Shown: positions 56,581-64,000 of the stretch, piece after piece
How the letters are laid out: each line of letters begins with the position of its first letter
Position numbering within the stretch: the stretch's first letter is position 1
Origin: Cyanobium sp. ATX 6F1
GTDB taxonomy: Bacteria; Cyanobacteriota; Cyanobacteriia; PCC-6307; Cyanobiaceae
DNA: 64,000 bases
Direction of reading: 5' to 3'
Assembly (NCBI RefSeq): GCF_024346315.1
Contig: NZ_JAGQCS010000001.1
Span: 186,001-250,000, forward strand
Notes under the pieces: model-generated
Databases searched by the model: none
What the model saw: the letters and a program-made list of their open reading frames with translations, nothing else
What the model was told of the DNA's origin: nothing
Made by a program: the position numbers and the translations under genes

Positions 56581-57665
56581 ATGCCACCAGCCTCGACGTC
56601 ACCGCCACAGCGGCACTGGGGACCAGGCTGCTGGTGACCTGGTTCCTGGTGGCCTTGGCCTGTGGGCTCGATCGCCTGCTGGGGGACCCGCGCCGCTGGC
56701 TGCATCCGGTGCAGGTGATGGGCTGGGTGATCGACGGCCTGCGGAGCTTGGCCGAGGCCTGGGCGGGCGATCGGCCCGCTGCCCTGCGGTTGGCGGGGCT
56801 GCTGATCACCCTGCTGCTGCTGGGGGGAAGCGCCGCCGCGGGCCTGGCGGTGGAGCACCTGGTGCTTGCACGTCCGTTGCTTGGGCTGCCGCTGCTGCTG
56901 CTCGGCCTGGCCAGTGCCCTGGCCGGCCGCAGCCTCGAGCAGGCCGTGGGGAGCGTGCTGGCCGCCCTCGCGGCCGGCGACCTGGAGCAGGCCCGCGAAC
57001 GCCTGAGCTGGATCGTGGGCCGCGATGTGGAGGGTCTGGCGGAGGCGGAGATCCTGCGGGCAGCGGCGGAGACCGCCGCGGAAAACGCCGTTGACGGGCT
57101 GTTCGGACCCCTGTTCTGGATGCTGCTGGGGGGGTTGCTCTGGCCCTTGGGGGGCCCTGGCCCCCTGGCCCTGGCCTGGGTCTTCAAGGCGGCCAGCACC
57201 CTCGATTCGATGCTGGGCTACCGCCGCGGCCGCCTGCGCTGGCTGGGCACCGCCGGGGCGAGGCTCGACGATCTGCTCACCTGGCTGCCTTGCCGACTGG
57301 TGGCCCTGGGGCTGGGACTGCTGGCAGGGCACCCCATCAAGCTGCTCCAGCAAGCCCTGGCTGATGGGGCGCCCGACCCCTCCCCGAACGCGGGGGTCTC
57401 CCAGGCGGCCTACGCCCATGCGGCCAGGCTGCAACTGGGAGGGGCCAACCGTTATGGCGGCCAGTGGATGAACAAACCCGTGCTGGGAACTGGCCTGGGG
57501 GCCGTCACGGCCCCGGGGGTTGGTCGCATCCTGTCGCTCAGCCGCAGGCTGGAGGGACTCTGGCTGGGGACCAGTCTGGCGGTGGCGCTGGCTCTTCCGG
57601 CTGGGCTCCAGGCGGCTGGACGGCTGGCGACTTGGCAGCTGGGAAGCTTGCCGCTGCCTCAGTAG
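56577..57665 (+). CDS. cbiB: adenosylcobinamide-phosphate synthase CbiB
   Basis: A 362-residue membrane enzyme that attaches the aminopropanol arm in cobamide synthesis. The start GTG overlaps the upstream stop. It shows CGLDRLLGDPRRWLHPVQVM, LSWIVGRDVEGLAEAEI, AAETAAENAVDGLFGPLFW and SPNAGVSQAAYAHAARLQLG, all CbiB/CobD features. Its end overlaps the convergent sugar-transferase gene by 7 bases. It completes the CobT-like step found at 1992-3125. Confidence 0.93.
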   Translation: MNATSLDVTATAALGTRLLVTWFLVALACGLDRLLGDPRRWLHPVQVMGWVIDGLRSLAEAWAGDRPAALRLAGLLITLLLLGGSAAAGLAVEHLVLARPLLGLPLLLLGLASALAGRSLEQAVGSVLAALAAGDLEQARERLSWIVGRDVEGLAEAEILRAAAETAAENAVDGLFGPLFWMLLGGLLWPLGGPGPLALAWVFKAASTLDSMLGYRRGRLRWLGTAGARLDDLLTWLPCRLVALGLGLLAGHPIKLLQQALADGAPDPSPNAGVSQAAYAHAARLQLGGANRYGGQWMNKPVLGTGLGAVTAPGVGRILSLSRRLEGLWLGTSLAVALALPAGLQAAGRLATWQLGSLPLPQ

Positions 57666-58420
57666 GCGCCGCGGTCGCGGGGGAACAGGATCACGCCGAT
57701 GGTGCGCACGATGATGCCCAGATCCATCACCAGGCTGCGGCGGCGCGCGTAACGCAGATCCAGGCTCACCCGGGTTTTATAGCTGAGGTTGTTGCGGCCC
57801 GACACCTGCCAGAGGCCTGTGAGACCCGGGCGCACGGCCAGCACCTCATCCATCTGCAGGCCGTAGCGCTTGAGTTCGGCGCGCACGATGGGACGCGGAC
57901 CCACCACGCTCATTTCGCCCCGCAACACATTCACGAACTGGGGCAATTCATCGAGGCTGGAGCGGCGCAGAAATTTCCCGATCCGGGTGATGCGCGGGTC
58001 ATCCTTGAGCTTGAAATCGTTCCTGAATTCCGCCTCCAGTTCCGGTGAGCGCTGCAGCAGTTCAGGCAAGATCCGATCGGCGTCCTTGCGCATCGTGCGG
58101 AACTTGATGCAGCCGAAATCGCGGTAGCCCCGGCCCACCCTCCGTTGCACGTAGAACACCGGCCCGTGGGAACTCAGCTTCACGACCACCGCCAGAGCCA
58201 GCAGCACGGGTGATCCGAGCGTCAGCACCAGGGCAGCGAAGAGCAGATCACCGCTGCGCTTGAGCACCCGTGAACCGATCGCCTGGGCGTCGATCAGATC
58301 CTGGGCCGTGGGCACTGAAGTCCGGCGCTGATGATCAAGTTCCACGAGCAACAGATCACCAGCGCGATCGTTCAGGCGGCGGGGTGAAGGGCTCAGCGTG
58401 CTGTCAGCCATGGACATCAT
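57659..58420 (-). CDS. undecaprenyl-phosphate sugar phosphotransferase
   Basis: A 253-residue initiating transferase of the bacterial sugar-transferase (WbaP/EpsL) family. One membrane helix (DLLFAALVLTLGSPVLLALAV) is followed by the catalytic domain with RVGRGYRDFGCIKFRTM, LRRSSLDELPQFVNVLRGEM, SVVGPRPIV and LTGLWQVSGRNNLSY. It puts the first sugar on the lipid carrier for surface polysaccharide. A GT4 gene lies 41 bases upstream on the same strand. Confidence 0.92.
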   Translation of the reverse strand: MMSMADSTLSPSPRRLNDRAGDLLLVELDHQRRTSVPTAQDLIDAQAIGSRVLKRSGDLLFAALVLTLGSPVLLALAVVVKLSSHGPVFYVQRRVGRGYRDFGCIKFRTMRKDADRILPELLQRSPELEAEFRNDFKLKDDPRITRIGKFLRRSSLDELPQFVNVLRGEMSVVGPRPIVRAELKRYGLQMDEVLAVRPGLTGLWQVSGRNNLSYKTRVSLDLRYARRRSLVMDLGIIVRTIGVILFPRDRGAY

Positions 58421-58461
58421 TCAATGATCCCCAGGTGCGTCGATCCAATCGCCAGGGTCAC

Positions 58462-59697
58462 TCAAACCAGAGGCACAGCGCCCGGTCGGCTGTCGTGGGC
58501 CAGCCGGCGCCGGTGCTGCTCCCAGCTGCGCTCGAGCACGCTGAGCATGCGTTCCTCGAAGCGCTCGGGGGCGAAACGCTCGGCCCAATGGCGCAGGGCC
58601 TCGCTGGAGAAACGCCTCCAGAGCTCCTGGTCGTGGAAATAGGCGACGGCCGCCTCCAGTGAGGCCACGGTCTGCTCGGGGAACAGCAGACCGGTGGGGC
58701 CCGGCACGCCACTGCGCAGGCAGCGCACGCTGTCCAGCAGGCCCCCCTGGCCCAGCCCGATCACCGGGGCGCCCGCCGCCATGGCCTCCACCGGGGCAAT
58801 GCCGAAATCCTCCAGTCCGGCGAACACGTAGGCGCGGCAGCGCCCCATCAGCTCATTCACCTCCGCCTCGCTGCGGCGCCCCAGCAGCCGCACGGTGGGG
58901 CCCGCGATCGCCTCAAGCCGCCGCCGCTCAGGGCCATCGCCGACCACCAGCAGCGGCAGGGCGAGGCGATTGAAGGCCTCGATCACCAGATCCACCCGCT
59001 TGTAGGGCACCAGGCGGCAGAGAGAGAGATAGAAGTCATCGCGGGGGGCCCCCGGTCTGAAACGGGAGAGGCTCACCGGCGGCGGCACCACCAGGCTCTC
59101 GCGCCGCCAGTAACGGCGGATGCGGCGGGCCGTGAAGCGGGAATTGGCCACGAGCACATCAACCCGGCCGCTGCTGAGCGTGTCCCACAGACGCAAGCGG
59201 TGAAGTTGCCAGCGGATCAGCGGCCCCAGGGGGCTGCGGGCCAGGGCGGAGCTGGCCAGATAGGGGTGCATCTGGTCCCAGGCGTAGCGCACGGGGGTAT
59301 GCACGTAACTCACGTGCAGCTGGTCGGGGCCGGTGAGCACCCCTTTGGCCACCAGATGGTTGCTGCTCACCACCAGGGGATAGCCCGCCAGATCGAGCTG
59401 CTCGATCGCCAGGGGCAGCAAGGGCAGGTACTGCTGCACATGGCTGATGCCCCAGGGCAGCTGCTGAATGAAGCTGGTGCGAATGCGGCGGCCCGCCAGC
59501 CAGCTGTCGTCGCGGTGGCTCTCGCCATCCACCAGGGCGAACAGGTCCGGCCGCAGCACCGGATCGAGGGCCTGCACCACCTGCTCCGATCCCCCCACCG
59601 AGCGGGGGGTGAACCACTCGTGCACGAGGGCGATCGGAGCGGGAAGGCGGTGCATGGGCGCACCGTAGGTGGCGCTGCCATCGGGGGCGGACATCAC
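58462..59697 (-). CDS. GT4-family glycosyltransferase (exopolysaccharide)
   Basis: A 411-residue GT-B enzyme. The N-terminal acceptor region is IALVHEWFTPRSVGGSEQV, and the donor-site signature is EDFGIAPVEAMAAGAPVIG. An internal ATG (MHRLPAPIALVHEW, base 59655) may be the true start. With the sugar transferase it forms a two-gene surface polysaccharide block. Confidence 0.9.
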   Translation of the reverse strand: MMSAPDGSATYGAPMHRLPAPIALVHEWFTPRSVGGSEQVVQALDPVLRPDLFALVDGESHRDDSWLAGRRIRTSFIQQLPWGISHVQQYLPLLPLAIEQLDLAGYPLVVSSNHLVAKGVLTGPDQLHVSYVHTPVRYAWDQMHPYLASSALARSPLGPLIRWQLHRLRLWDTLSSGRVDVLVANSRFTARRIRRYWRRESLVVPPPVSLSRFRPGAPRDDFYLSLCRLVPYKRVDLVIEAFNRLALPLLVVGDGPERRRLEAIAGPTVRLLGRRSEAEVNELMGRCRAYVFAGLEDFGIAPVEAMAAGAPVIGLGQGGLLDSVRCLRSGVPGPTGLLFPEQTVASLEAAVAYFHDQELWRRFSSEALRHWAERFAPERFEERMLSVLERSWEQHRRRLAHDSRPGAVPLV

Positions 59698-59762
59698 GAA
59701 AGCTCTCAGCTGATTGCCCCCCAGCCCAGAGATTCCGATGCTGTCCGAAGTTCCGTCAGGCC

Positions 59763-60005
59763 ATGCCGATCCGCGAGCTGCTTGAAGACGCCATGAAGGA
59801 GCCGTCGATCGGCACGACGGCCTGTTTCAGCTGGCATGCCACCCCGGTGGGCATCGCGGCGCTCTGGCGTGTGGGGAAGCCGCCCGTCTCGCCGCCCTAT
59901 GAGGACGCCCTCAAGGAGGGCCTGCTGGTGGGACTCGACCTGAGCCGTGAGGAGCGGGAGTTTCACCAGCTCAGCAACGGTCTGGTGCTGTTGTTCCACT
60001 CCTGA
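59763..60005 (+). CDS. small conserved protein, function unknown
   Basis: An 80-residue protein starting MPIRELLEDAMKEPSIGTTA and ending HQLSNGLVLLFHS. The mixed hydrophobic and acidic pattern reads like a real folded domain, and codon use matches its neighbours. No motif is recognised. It is divergent from the GT4 gene across 65 bases. Confidence 0.65.
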   Translation: MPIRELLEDAMKEPSIGTTACFSWHATPVGIAALWRVGKPPVSPPYEDALKEGLLVGLDLSREEREFHQLSNGLVLLFHS

Positions 60006-60039
60006 GTTTCGGCGGTGAGCCGGCAAGGAGCGCCGCCCC

Positions 60040-60303
60040 TCAGGGCAGGGAGGAGGGGGAGGAGGTGGCCGACAGGCGCTGCTGCTCCCAGTACTGCTGG
60101 GCGGTGGGCAGCAGACCGATCTGGACCTGACCCAGCAACAACATCAGGCGGTTCTGGGTCTCGGGATCCTGTGGCATGAAATCCGAGAAGATCGCCGCAT
60201 GGCAGACATCAACGAACAGGGCTGCCTCCTCTGAAGACAAGCCGATGAGGTGCTCGTCGTTGTAGTGGGTGACTTTCAACGTCCAACGGCCCGTTGCTTT
60301 CAC
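60040..60303 (-). CDS. small protein, function unknown
   Basis: An 87-residue frame starting MKATGRWTLKVTHYNDEHLI and containing LSSEEAALFVDVCHAAIF and LMLLLGQVQIGLLPTAQQYW, which predict helices. The C-terminus is Ser/Pro-rich. It looks coding rather than a shadow, since no gene opposes it. It is convergent with the previous gene, ending 35 bases after it. Confidence 0.6.
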   Translation of the reverse strand: MKATGRWTLKVTHYNDEHLIGLSSEEAALFVDVCHAAIFSDFMPQDPETQNRLMLLLGQVQIGLLPTAQQYWEQQRLSATSSPSSLP

Positions 60304-60732
60304 CCTAAACCCGCTACCTCAGTCCTGCTCAAACGCAAGTGTGACAACAGATCACCCGAGCGAGCCCTCTCCAGGGCCATGGGTTCGGGCCCATGGTCGA
60401 TCGATTGAGGAAGCAACTACACGGATCGGTGAACCGAACCGCCCAAGACGAGAGATTCGTTACAAAGTGCCATAAAGTGGAACTGGTCATCGAGCGGAGC
60501 CACCCGGGTCCGCTTTTTTCTTGCCCATCCATGCTTCCAGCAGCGATCTGGCCTACGGAAGGTTGCTAACAACCGTTGCCGAGGGGTAGAGGGTGCCCCA
60601 GAGCCATGACGCTCCAGTAGGGATCGGTCCCAGCCGCGCCCATGGGCCGATCCGCTTCCTCGTTCTCGCCCGGGCCCCCAGCTCGATCGTTGCCGCGATC
60701 CGTGCAAGACAACCAAGCGGATCTCGCTGGGC
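60304..60732. other. gene-poor 429-base region
   Basis: No coding frame here is convincing; the frame on the minus strand at 60417-60767 has unlikely composition. The region holds an orphan plus-strand terminator (60493-60519) and a short hairpin TCGG-TGAA-CCGA near 60425-60436. A small RNA ending at the terminator is the simplest reading. Confidence 0.45.
60493..60519 (+). terminator. orphan intrinsic terminator
   Basis: AGCGGA (60493-60498) pairs with TCCGCT (60509-60514), enclosing a 10-base loop, followed by six T's in a row (60514-60519). No plus-strand gene lies directly upstream: the nearest plus-strand stop is at 60005 with a minus-strand gene between. This suggests a small RNA transcript. 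Confidence 0.6.
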
Positions 60733-60921
60733 TCAATCACCCTGCAGGCGACGAATCTGCCCATCAAGCAACTCCAGGGCGACTTCGTTGATCGACCGGC
60801 CCGTGCGCTGCGCCAGCTCGATCAGGAGTTCCATGGCCTCTGCGGAGATCTCCAGCTCAAGGCGGCGGGGGAACCGCGCCGGATCCAGGCCTTCATCCAA
60901 GCCCAAGCAGGCACAGACCAA
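60733..60921 (-). CDS. ribbon-helix-helix-like small protein
   Basis: A 62-residue frame with a TTG start. The C-terminal part (LELEISAEAMELLIELAQRT, then GRSINEVALELLDGQIRRLQ) fits an RHH (CopG-type) DNA-binding fold, with the strand followed by two helices. Such proteins often are antitoxins. No obvious toxin gene follows directly. It lies 170 bases after the YoeB gene on the same strand. Confidence 0.5.
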   Translation of the reverse strand: MVCACLGLDEGLDPARFPRRLELEISAEAMELLIELAQRTGRSINEVALELLDGQIRRLQGD

Positions 60922-61091
60922 CGTTGCAGCATAGATGCATCACATACGCTCCAAGGCAAGGCTGAGGTCCCGCCGCGCAGCCCAACTTCTCCGCTGCTGC
61001 CCGATCAATCACCCACCGGGCCTGGAGTGGCCCATGGCACTCCCGGGGGCTCACCCCAGCAACGTCACGGGCTCTTGCCGAGCTGCCCGTT

Positions 61092-61361
61092 TCAGCGGTA
61101 GTGATACCGGCAAGCCAGGATCAGCAAAACACCTGCCTCCAGTCGATAAAACAGCCGGTGCTCGTCGTTGATGCGCCGCGACCAGCAACCGGAGAGATTT
61201 TCACGCAACGGCTCAGGCTTGCCGATGCCCGCACAAGGGTCCCGCAGACAGGCCTGGATCAGTTGATTGATCCGCCGAAGCTGTTGGCGGTCCTGACCCT
61301 GCCAGTAGAGGTAGTCCTCCCATGCCGCCGGGGTCCAACCGAGCCGCTCAGCTGCCGGCAT
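61092..61361 (-). CDS. yoeB: toxin YoeB (Txe family)
   Basis: An 89-residue RelE-fold mRNA interferase. It starts MPAAERLGWTPAAWEDYLYW; a start six codons earlier is also possible. The conserved catalytic region shows GKPEPLRENLSGCWSRRIND, EHRLFYRLE, and a terminal CRYHY (catalytic His and Tyr). It cuts mRNA on the ribosome when freed from its antitoxin. The gene overlaps the end of the antitoxin gene by 14 bases. Confidence 0.93.
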   Translation of the reverse strand: MPAAERLGWTPAAWEDYLYWQGQDRQQLRRINQLIQACLRDPCAGIGKPEPLRENLSGCWSRRINDEHRLFYRLEAGVLLILACRYHYR

Positions 61362-61623
61362 CAGCGAGATCCGGATCAATCAGACCATGCTGGAACAGCT
61401 CACCGCGCTCCGCCTGCCCAAGGGAACGCTGAAGGTGGGCTGCATTGGCGGGAGAGCGCAGCAGATGCACCGTCTCCATCAGGCTGTTGTAGGTGTTGAG
61501 CGACATCAGTACGGCGCCCTGGGCGTGGCGGCGGGTGATCAGGGTCACATCCGCATCAGCTTCCACGCGATCAAGGACGGCCTTGAAGCTCTCGCGGGCC
61601 TCCGAAAAACTGACCACCTGCAT
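61348..61623 (-). CDS. yefM: antitoxin YefM (Phd/YefM family)
   Basis: A 91-residue antitoxin starting MQVVSFSEARESFKAVLDRV. The N-terminal Phd/YefM DNA-binding fold shows VTLITRRHAQGAVLMSLNTY and NSLMETVHLLRSPANAAHL. The acidic C-terminal half would wrap YoeB. It precedes yoeB with a 14-base overlap. A TGTACA hexamer lies 19 bases upstream of its ATG. Confidence 0.92.
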   Translation of the reverse strand: MQVVSFSEARESFKAVLDRVEADADVTLITRRHAQGAVLMSLNTYNSLMETVHLLRSPANAAHLQRSLGQAERGELFQHGLIDPDLADAGS

Positions 61624-61641
61624 CTGATCCGTCCAATTCCC

Positions 61642-61647
61642 TGTACA
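61642..61647. promoter_or_regulatory. putative YefM operator core TGTACA
   Basis: The palindrome TGTACA sits in CTGTACAACAG, 19 bases upstream of the yefM start. In E. coli, YefM-YoeB binds palindromes with this same TGTACA core and represses its own operon. Only one copy is seen here. A consensus -10/-35 pair is not clear. Confidence 0.6.
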
Positions 61648-62042
61648 ACAGGCTAAAGCTTCTACCTGGGATGAGCACGGCAACAGCAGGGGGAACTCCC
61701 TATTGGCGCTTGCCCCACCCAGCGGCCGTCCCTGCGCCGGGTCTTGGCGACGGAGCGAGCCACCCAGGGCTAGAGGCGATCGCGGTCGTGGTGCCTGGTA
61801 CCGGCTTTGTGACCGCTCGACGGAGGGCCCAAATTGCTTTCCCCGAAAGCATTTTGGAATTCGCGGAGGCCATCTTGCCGCAAAGGCTCCGAACGCAGAG
61901 GCGCCGTAGTTGACGGTATCGGCGTCAGCCGGGGGTTGATGCAGGCGGATTTCCCCGGATCAGCCCGGACCAGGGTTTCCTCAAAAGCCTTACGGTGCAA
62001 CACTTCTCGTGCGCCGCCGGATTTCGTCGGATGGAGCAAAAA
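61648..62042. other. gene-free region between yefM promoter and tRNA-Ser
   Basis: About 395 bases. Open frames on both strands have implausible composition; the minus-strand one at 61770-62153 runs through tRNA-Ser. The only clear sequence feature is the T-run GTTTTTGC just after the tRNA 3' end on the minus strand, which likely ends its transcript. No repeat or insertion element is seen. Confidence 0.5.
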
Positions 62043-62127
62043 CGGAGAGGGTGGGATTCGAACCCACGGAAGGTTTCCCTTCAAACGATTTCGAGTCGTT
62101 CGCTTTCGACCACTCAGCCACCTCTCC
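62043..62127 (-). tRNA. tRNA-Ser (CGA)
   Basis: On the minus strand it starts GGAGAGGTGGCTGAGTGG and ends in CCTCTCC with discriminator G. The anticodon arm AACGA-CTCGAAA-TCGTT gives anticodon CGA. The long variable arm (GAAGGGAAACCTTC) marks the serine class. CCA is not encoded and a T-run follows. Confidence 0.95.
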
Positions 62128-62222
62128 AGACCACCGCGCTGCAGGGACCACAACGCCTGGCCGGCCCGCAGGCCGAGGGCACTGTAGACATCGGCCCTGG
62201 GTCCGCAGATCCAGCAACGGCC

Positions 62223-64000
62223 TCAGCCCGGCGGCCCCTGCAGGGAACCGCTGTCCCCACTGGCGAACCAGCCCCCGGGTAGCGCCCCCTTCCCGGCCGG
62301 GGCCCGTCCGCTCAACCACAGCCGCGGGGGAGCCAGCGACGCCAGCCACACCCGCTCGGCCCGGCGGGGCCGGAAACCCAGCCACAGGCCCGCCAGCCGT
62401 GGCCTTTCGCCGACGACCGCCTGCTGCCAAGACCACAGCGACTGGCGATCCGGCAGCAGCACCCAGGGGTGCTCCCCCACCTGCAGCCGCAGGGCCAGAC
62501 CGCCGGCCGCCAGAGCCTCCAGGCTCAGCCCCGGACTCTCCAGCCGCTGCCCAGGCGCCAGCGGCAAGCGCTGCTCACCGGAGCTGAGCACCAGGGGTGA
62601 GAGCGCACGCCAGCAGGCCGGGTCGGCCGCTGCCACCGGATCGCTGACCAACAGCCAGTCGTAGCGCTGCAGACCGAGGCCCAGGGCCAGCTGACGGGCG
62701 CGGCTGCAGCTGAGGCCATCGCTTCGGGTGCTCACCAGGGCAGCGCGTCCCTGGTGGGTGGCCAGCAGCAGATCCCCCGCCCCCTGGTGCACCAACAGCA
62801 GCTGGTCGACACCGATCAGGGCCAGGTGCACCGCGCTCGCCAGGGCGATCAAGGCCAGCCCGCAGGCCCGACCCCGGCGCCATCGACCCAAGGACGCCAC
62901 CAGCAGCGGCAGCAAACCCAGGCTGAACAGCAGCACCAGCCCCGCATTGGGCCGCCCCAGCTGCCACTGGGCCATGGGCAGGGCCGCAAACCAGCGGGTG
63001 ATCGCCAGCAGCACTCCGGTGAGGGTCACAAGGGGCCAGGCCAGCAGAACCAGCAGCGGTGGCGCCAGCACCGCCAGCAGCGCCATCGCCATCGCCCCGA
63101 GGGTGAGGGGCGTCAGCAGTGGTGAGACCACCAGATTGGAGGGCACGGCCCAAATCGGCACACTGCCGAAGTGCAGCAGCTGCAGCGGCAGGGTCCAGAG
63201 CGAGGCCGCCAGGGGCACCGCCAGCCCCGCCGCCAGGCCCCCCGACAGCTTGTGCGCCCAGGGAGCGGAACTGAGCGACCGCAGGCGAGCGGCCAGGGCT
63301 GTTTCCAGGTCGCGGGAGGTGAGCATCAGACCGGCGGTGGCCGCCACCGAGAGCTGGAAACCCACATCCAGCAGCCACAGGGGCTGCACCAGCAGCATCA
63401 GCAGCACCGTGAGCAGCAGCACCCCCAGGGGCCGGCCGCGCTGGCCGCTCTCCAGCACCACGAAGGCCACCGCCCCCATCAGCACGGCCCGCACCACCGA
63501 GGGCTGGGGCCCCGCCAGCAGCAAGAACAGCAGCATCGCCCCGCCGGCCAGGGTCCAGCGGATCGGCCGGGGGGAGCGCCGCCCCAGCACCATCACCGCC
63601 CCGAGCAGCACCGTGAGGTGAAAGCCACTGGCCGCCAGGGCGTGGGAGAGGCCGGCGACGCGAAAGGCCTCGCGCACGGCCTGCGGCACGGGCACCACGG
63701 CGCTGCCCAGCACCAGGGCCGCCAGCACCCCGCCCCTGTCGGGTCCGCCCTGCTGGAGCAGGGCCGTGGCCATACGCCGGCGCAAGTCGGCCACCGGCGT
63801 CGCCGGTCGCTCCAGCACCTCCACTTTCTCCACACGCATCTGGCTCCAGATGCCCTGGCGGGCCAGCCGCTCGGCGGCACTACTGAGCAGGGGATGGGGC
63901 CCCGAGGCCGGCCGTCGCAGGACGCCGCTGACACGCAGGCGCCAGCCCTGGCGCAGGTCGGGGCAGGTGGAAAAACGCAGCTCCGTGGCGCCCCCGGCCT
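62223..64000 (-). CDS. comEC: ComEC/Rec2 competence protein (5' end missing)
   Basis: The frame stays open to the right edge (…LLSSAAERLARQGIWSQ…), so the ATG at 63839 is internal and the N-terminus lies outside the window. The competence domain is clear: GLSHALAASGFHLTVLLGAV near the start and repeated membrane helices. It forms the channel that takes up single-stranded DNA. The C-terminal part aligns in position with the beta-lactamase-like domain but lacks the HxHxDH metal motif. It lies 95 bases upstream of tRNA-Ser on the same strand. Confidence 0.9.
   Translation of the reverse strand, partial: AGGATELRFSTCPDLRQGWRLRVSGVLRRPASGPHPLLSSAAERLARQGIWSQMRVEKVEVLERPATPVADLRRRMATALLQQGGPDRGGVLAALVLGSAVVPVPQAVREAFRVAGLSHALAASGFHLTVLLGAVMVLGRRSPRPIRWTLAGGAMLLFLLLAGPQPSVVRAVLMGAVAFVVLESGQRGRPLGVLLLTVLLMLLVQPLWLLDVGFQLSVAATAGLMLTSRDLETALAARLRSLSSAPWAHKLSGGLAAGLAVPLAASLWTLPLQLLHFGSVPIWAVPSNLVVSPLLTPLTLGAMAMALLAVLAPPLLVLLAWPLVTLTGVLLAITRWFAALPMAQWQLGRPNAGLVLLFSLGLLPLLVASLGRWRRGRACGLALIALASAVHLALIGVDQLLLVHQGAGDLLLATHQGRAALVSTRSDGLSCSRARQLALGLGLQRYDWLLVSDPVAAADPACWRALSPLVLSSGEQRLPLAPGQRLESPGLSLEALAAGGLALRLQVGEHPWVLLPDRQSLWSWQQAVVGERPRLAGLWLGFRPRRAERVWLASLAPPRLWLSGRAPAGKGALPGGWFASGDSGSLQGPPG

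Noticed and set aside
60339-60356. CRP/NtcA-like palindrome GTGTGACAACAGATCACC
   Set aside because: The half sites TGTGA and TCACC are separated by seven bases, not the six of CRP, and it does not fit the GTA-N8-TAC of NtcA.
60935-61171. Plus-strand frame of 78 codons next to yoeB
   Set aside because: It overlaps the antisense of yoeB and has a random Arg/Ser/Pro composition.
61770-62153. Minus-strand frame of 127 codons near tRNA-Ser
   Set aside because: It reads through the tRNA gene and has no recognisable protein pattern.

Overview
The window is chromosomal DNA of a very GC-rich picocyanobacterium, most like the Cyanobium / freshwater Synechococcus group of alpha-cyanobacteria. The evidence is the set of cyanobacterial genes (ndhB, vipp1, a clpR-clpP pair, a ycf46-type AAA ATPase, DUF2808, DUF4359 and DUF721 proteins, a lumenal pentapeptide protein), tRNA genes without encoded CCA, and many copies of the HIP1 octamer GCGATCGC. 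No prophage, insertion sequence, integrase, CRISPR array or rRNA operon is visible. Genes are tightly packed and many start on the last bases of the gene before (ATGA, GTGA or TTGA overlaps).

Layout. 1-7141: the end of a 4Fe-4S aldo/keto reductase, then a minus-strand run (solute-binding lipoprotein, cobT-like, DUF2232, Pro/Ala-rich lipoprotein, topA). 7252-9490: ndhB and an ABC ATPase. 9500-13797, minus strand: vipp1, thioredoxin, aminotransferase, birA, M23 peptidase. 13888-18384: a DUF721 zinc-ribbon protein, then a GT39 transferase, a GT4 transferase and an EamA permease. 18438-24608, plus strand: sppA, aroH, DUF2808, rpmH, rnpA, PH-domain protein, yidC, DUF177, ycf46-like. 24609-27645: small membrane proteins, a class V PLP enzyme and aqpZ. 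27743-30609: yidD, glutaredoxin-like and murE, facing rpsD. 30714-34355: a small conserved protein, SpoU methylase, lpdA, trpC and tRNA-Leu(CAG). 34541-38972: murA, tRNA-Leu(CAA), argD, folC and a pentapeptide protein. 39005-44446: two overlapping minus-strand operons, DUF4359/amidohydrolase/FAD oxidase and epimerase/DUF1611, separated by tRNA-His. 44536-49661: miaB, ddl, ftsQ and ftsZ. 49772-57665: SRP RNA, panB, hemW, a PIN-TRAM protein, clpR, clpP, ilvC, an MFS-like protein and cbiB. 57659-59697: two exopolysaccharide glycosyltransferases. 59763-62127: small genes, an orphan terminator, a YefM-YoeB toxin-antitoxin pair and tRNA-Ser. The window ends inside comEC.

How the genes fit together. 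Most of the content is core housekeeping: cell wall and division (murE, murA, ddl, ftsQ, ftsZ, M23 peptidase, dipeptide epimerase), membrane-protein insertion and thylakoid upkeep (yidC, yidD, SRP RNA, vipp1, sppA), cobamide synthesis (cobT-like, cbiB), amino-acid and cofactor synthesis (trpC, aroH, argD, ilvC, panB, folC, birA) and proteolysis (clpR, clpP). The least explained loci are the DUF1611/epimerase pair, the amidohydrolase/FAD-oxidase/DUF4359 operon, the Ig-like insert in YidC, the argD gene starting 11 bases after a tRNA, and the accessory stretch 60.3-62.0 kb with an orphan terminator and a toxin-antitoxin module. Nothing here can be called a new system from sequence alone; those loci are the best candidates.
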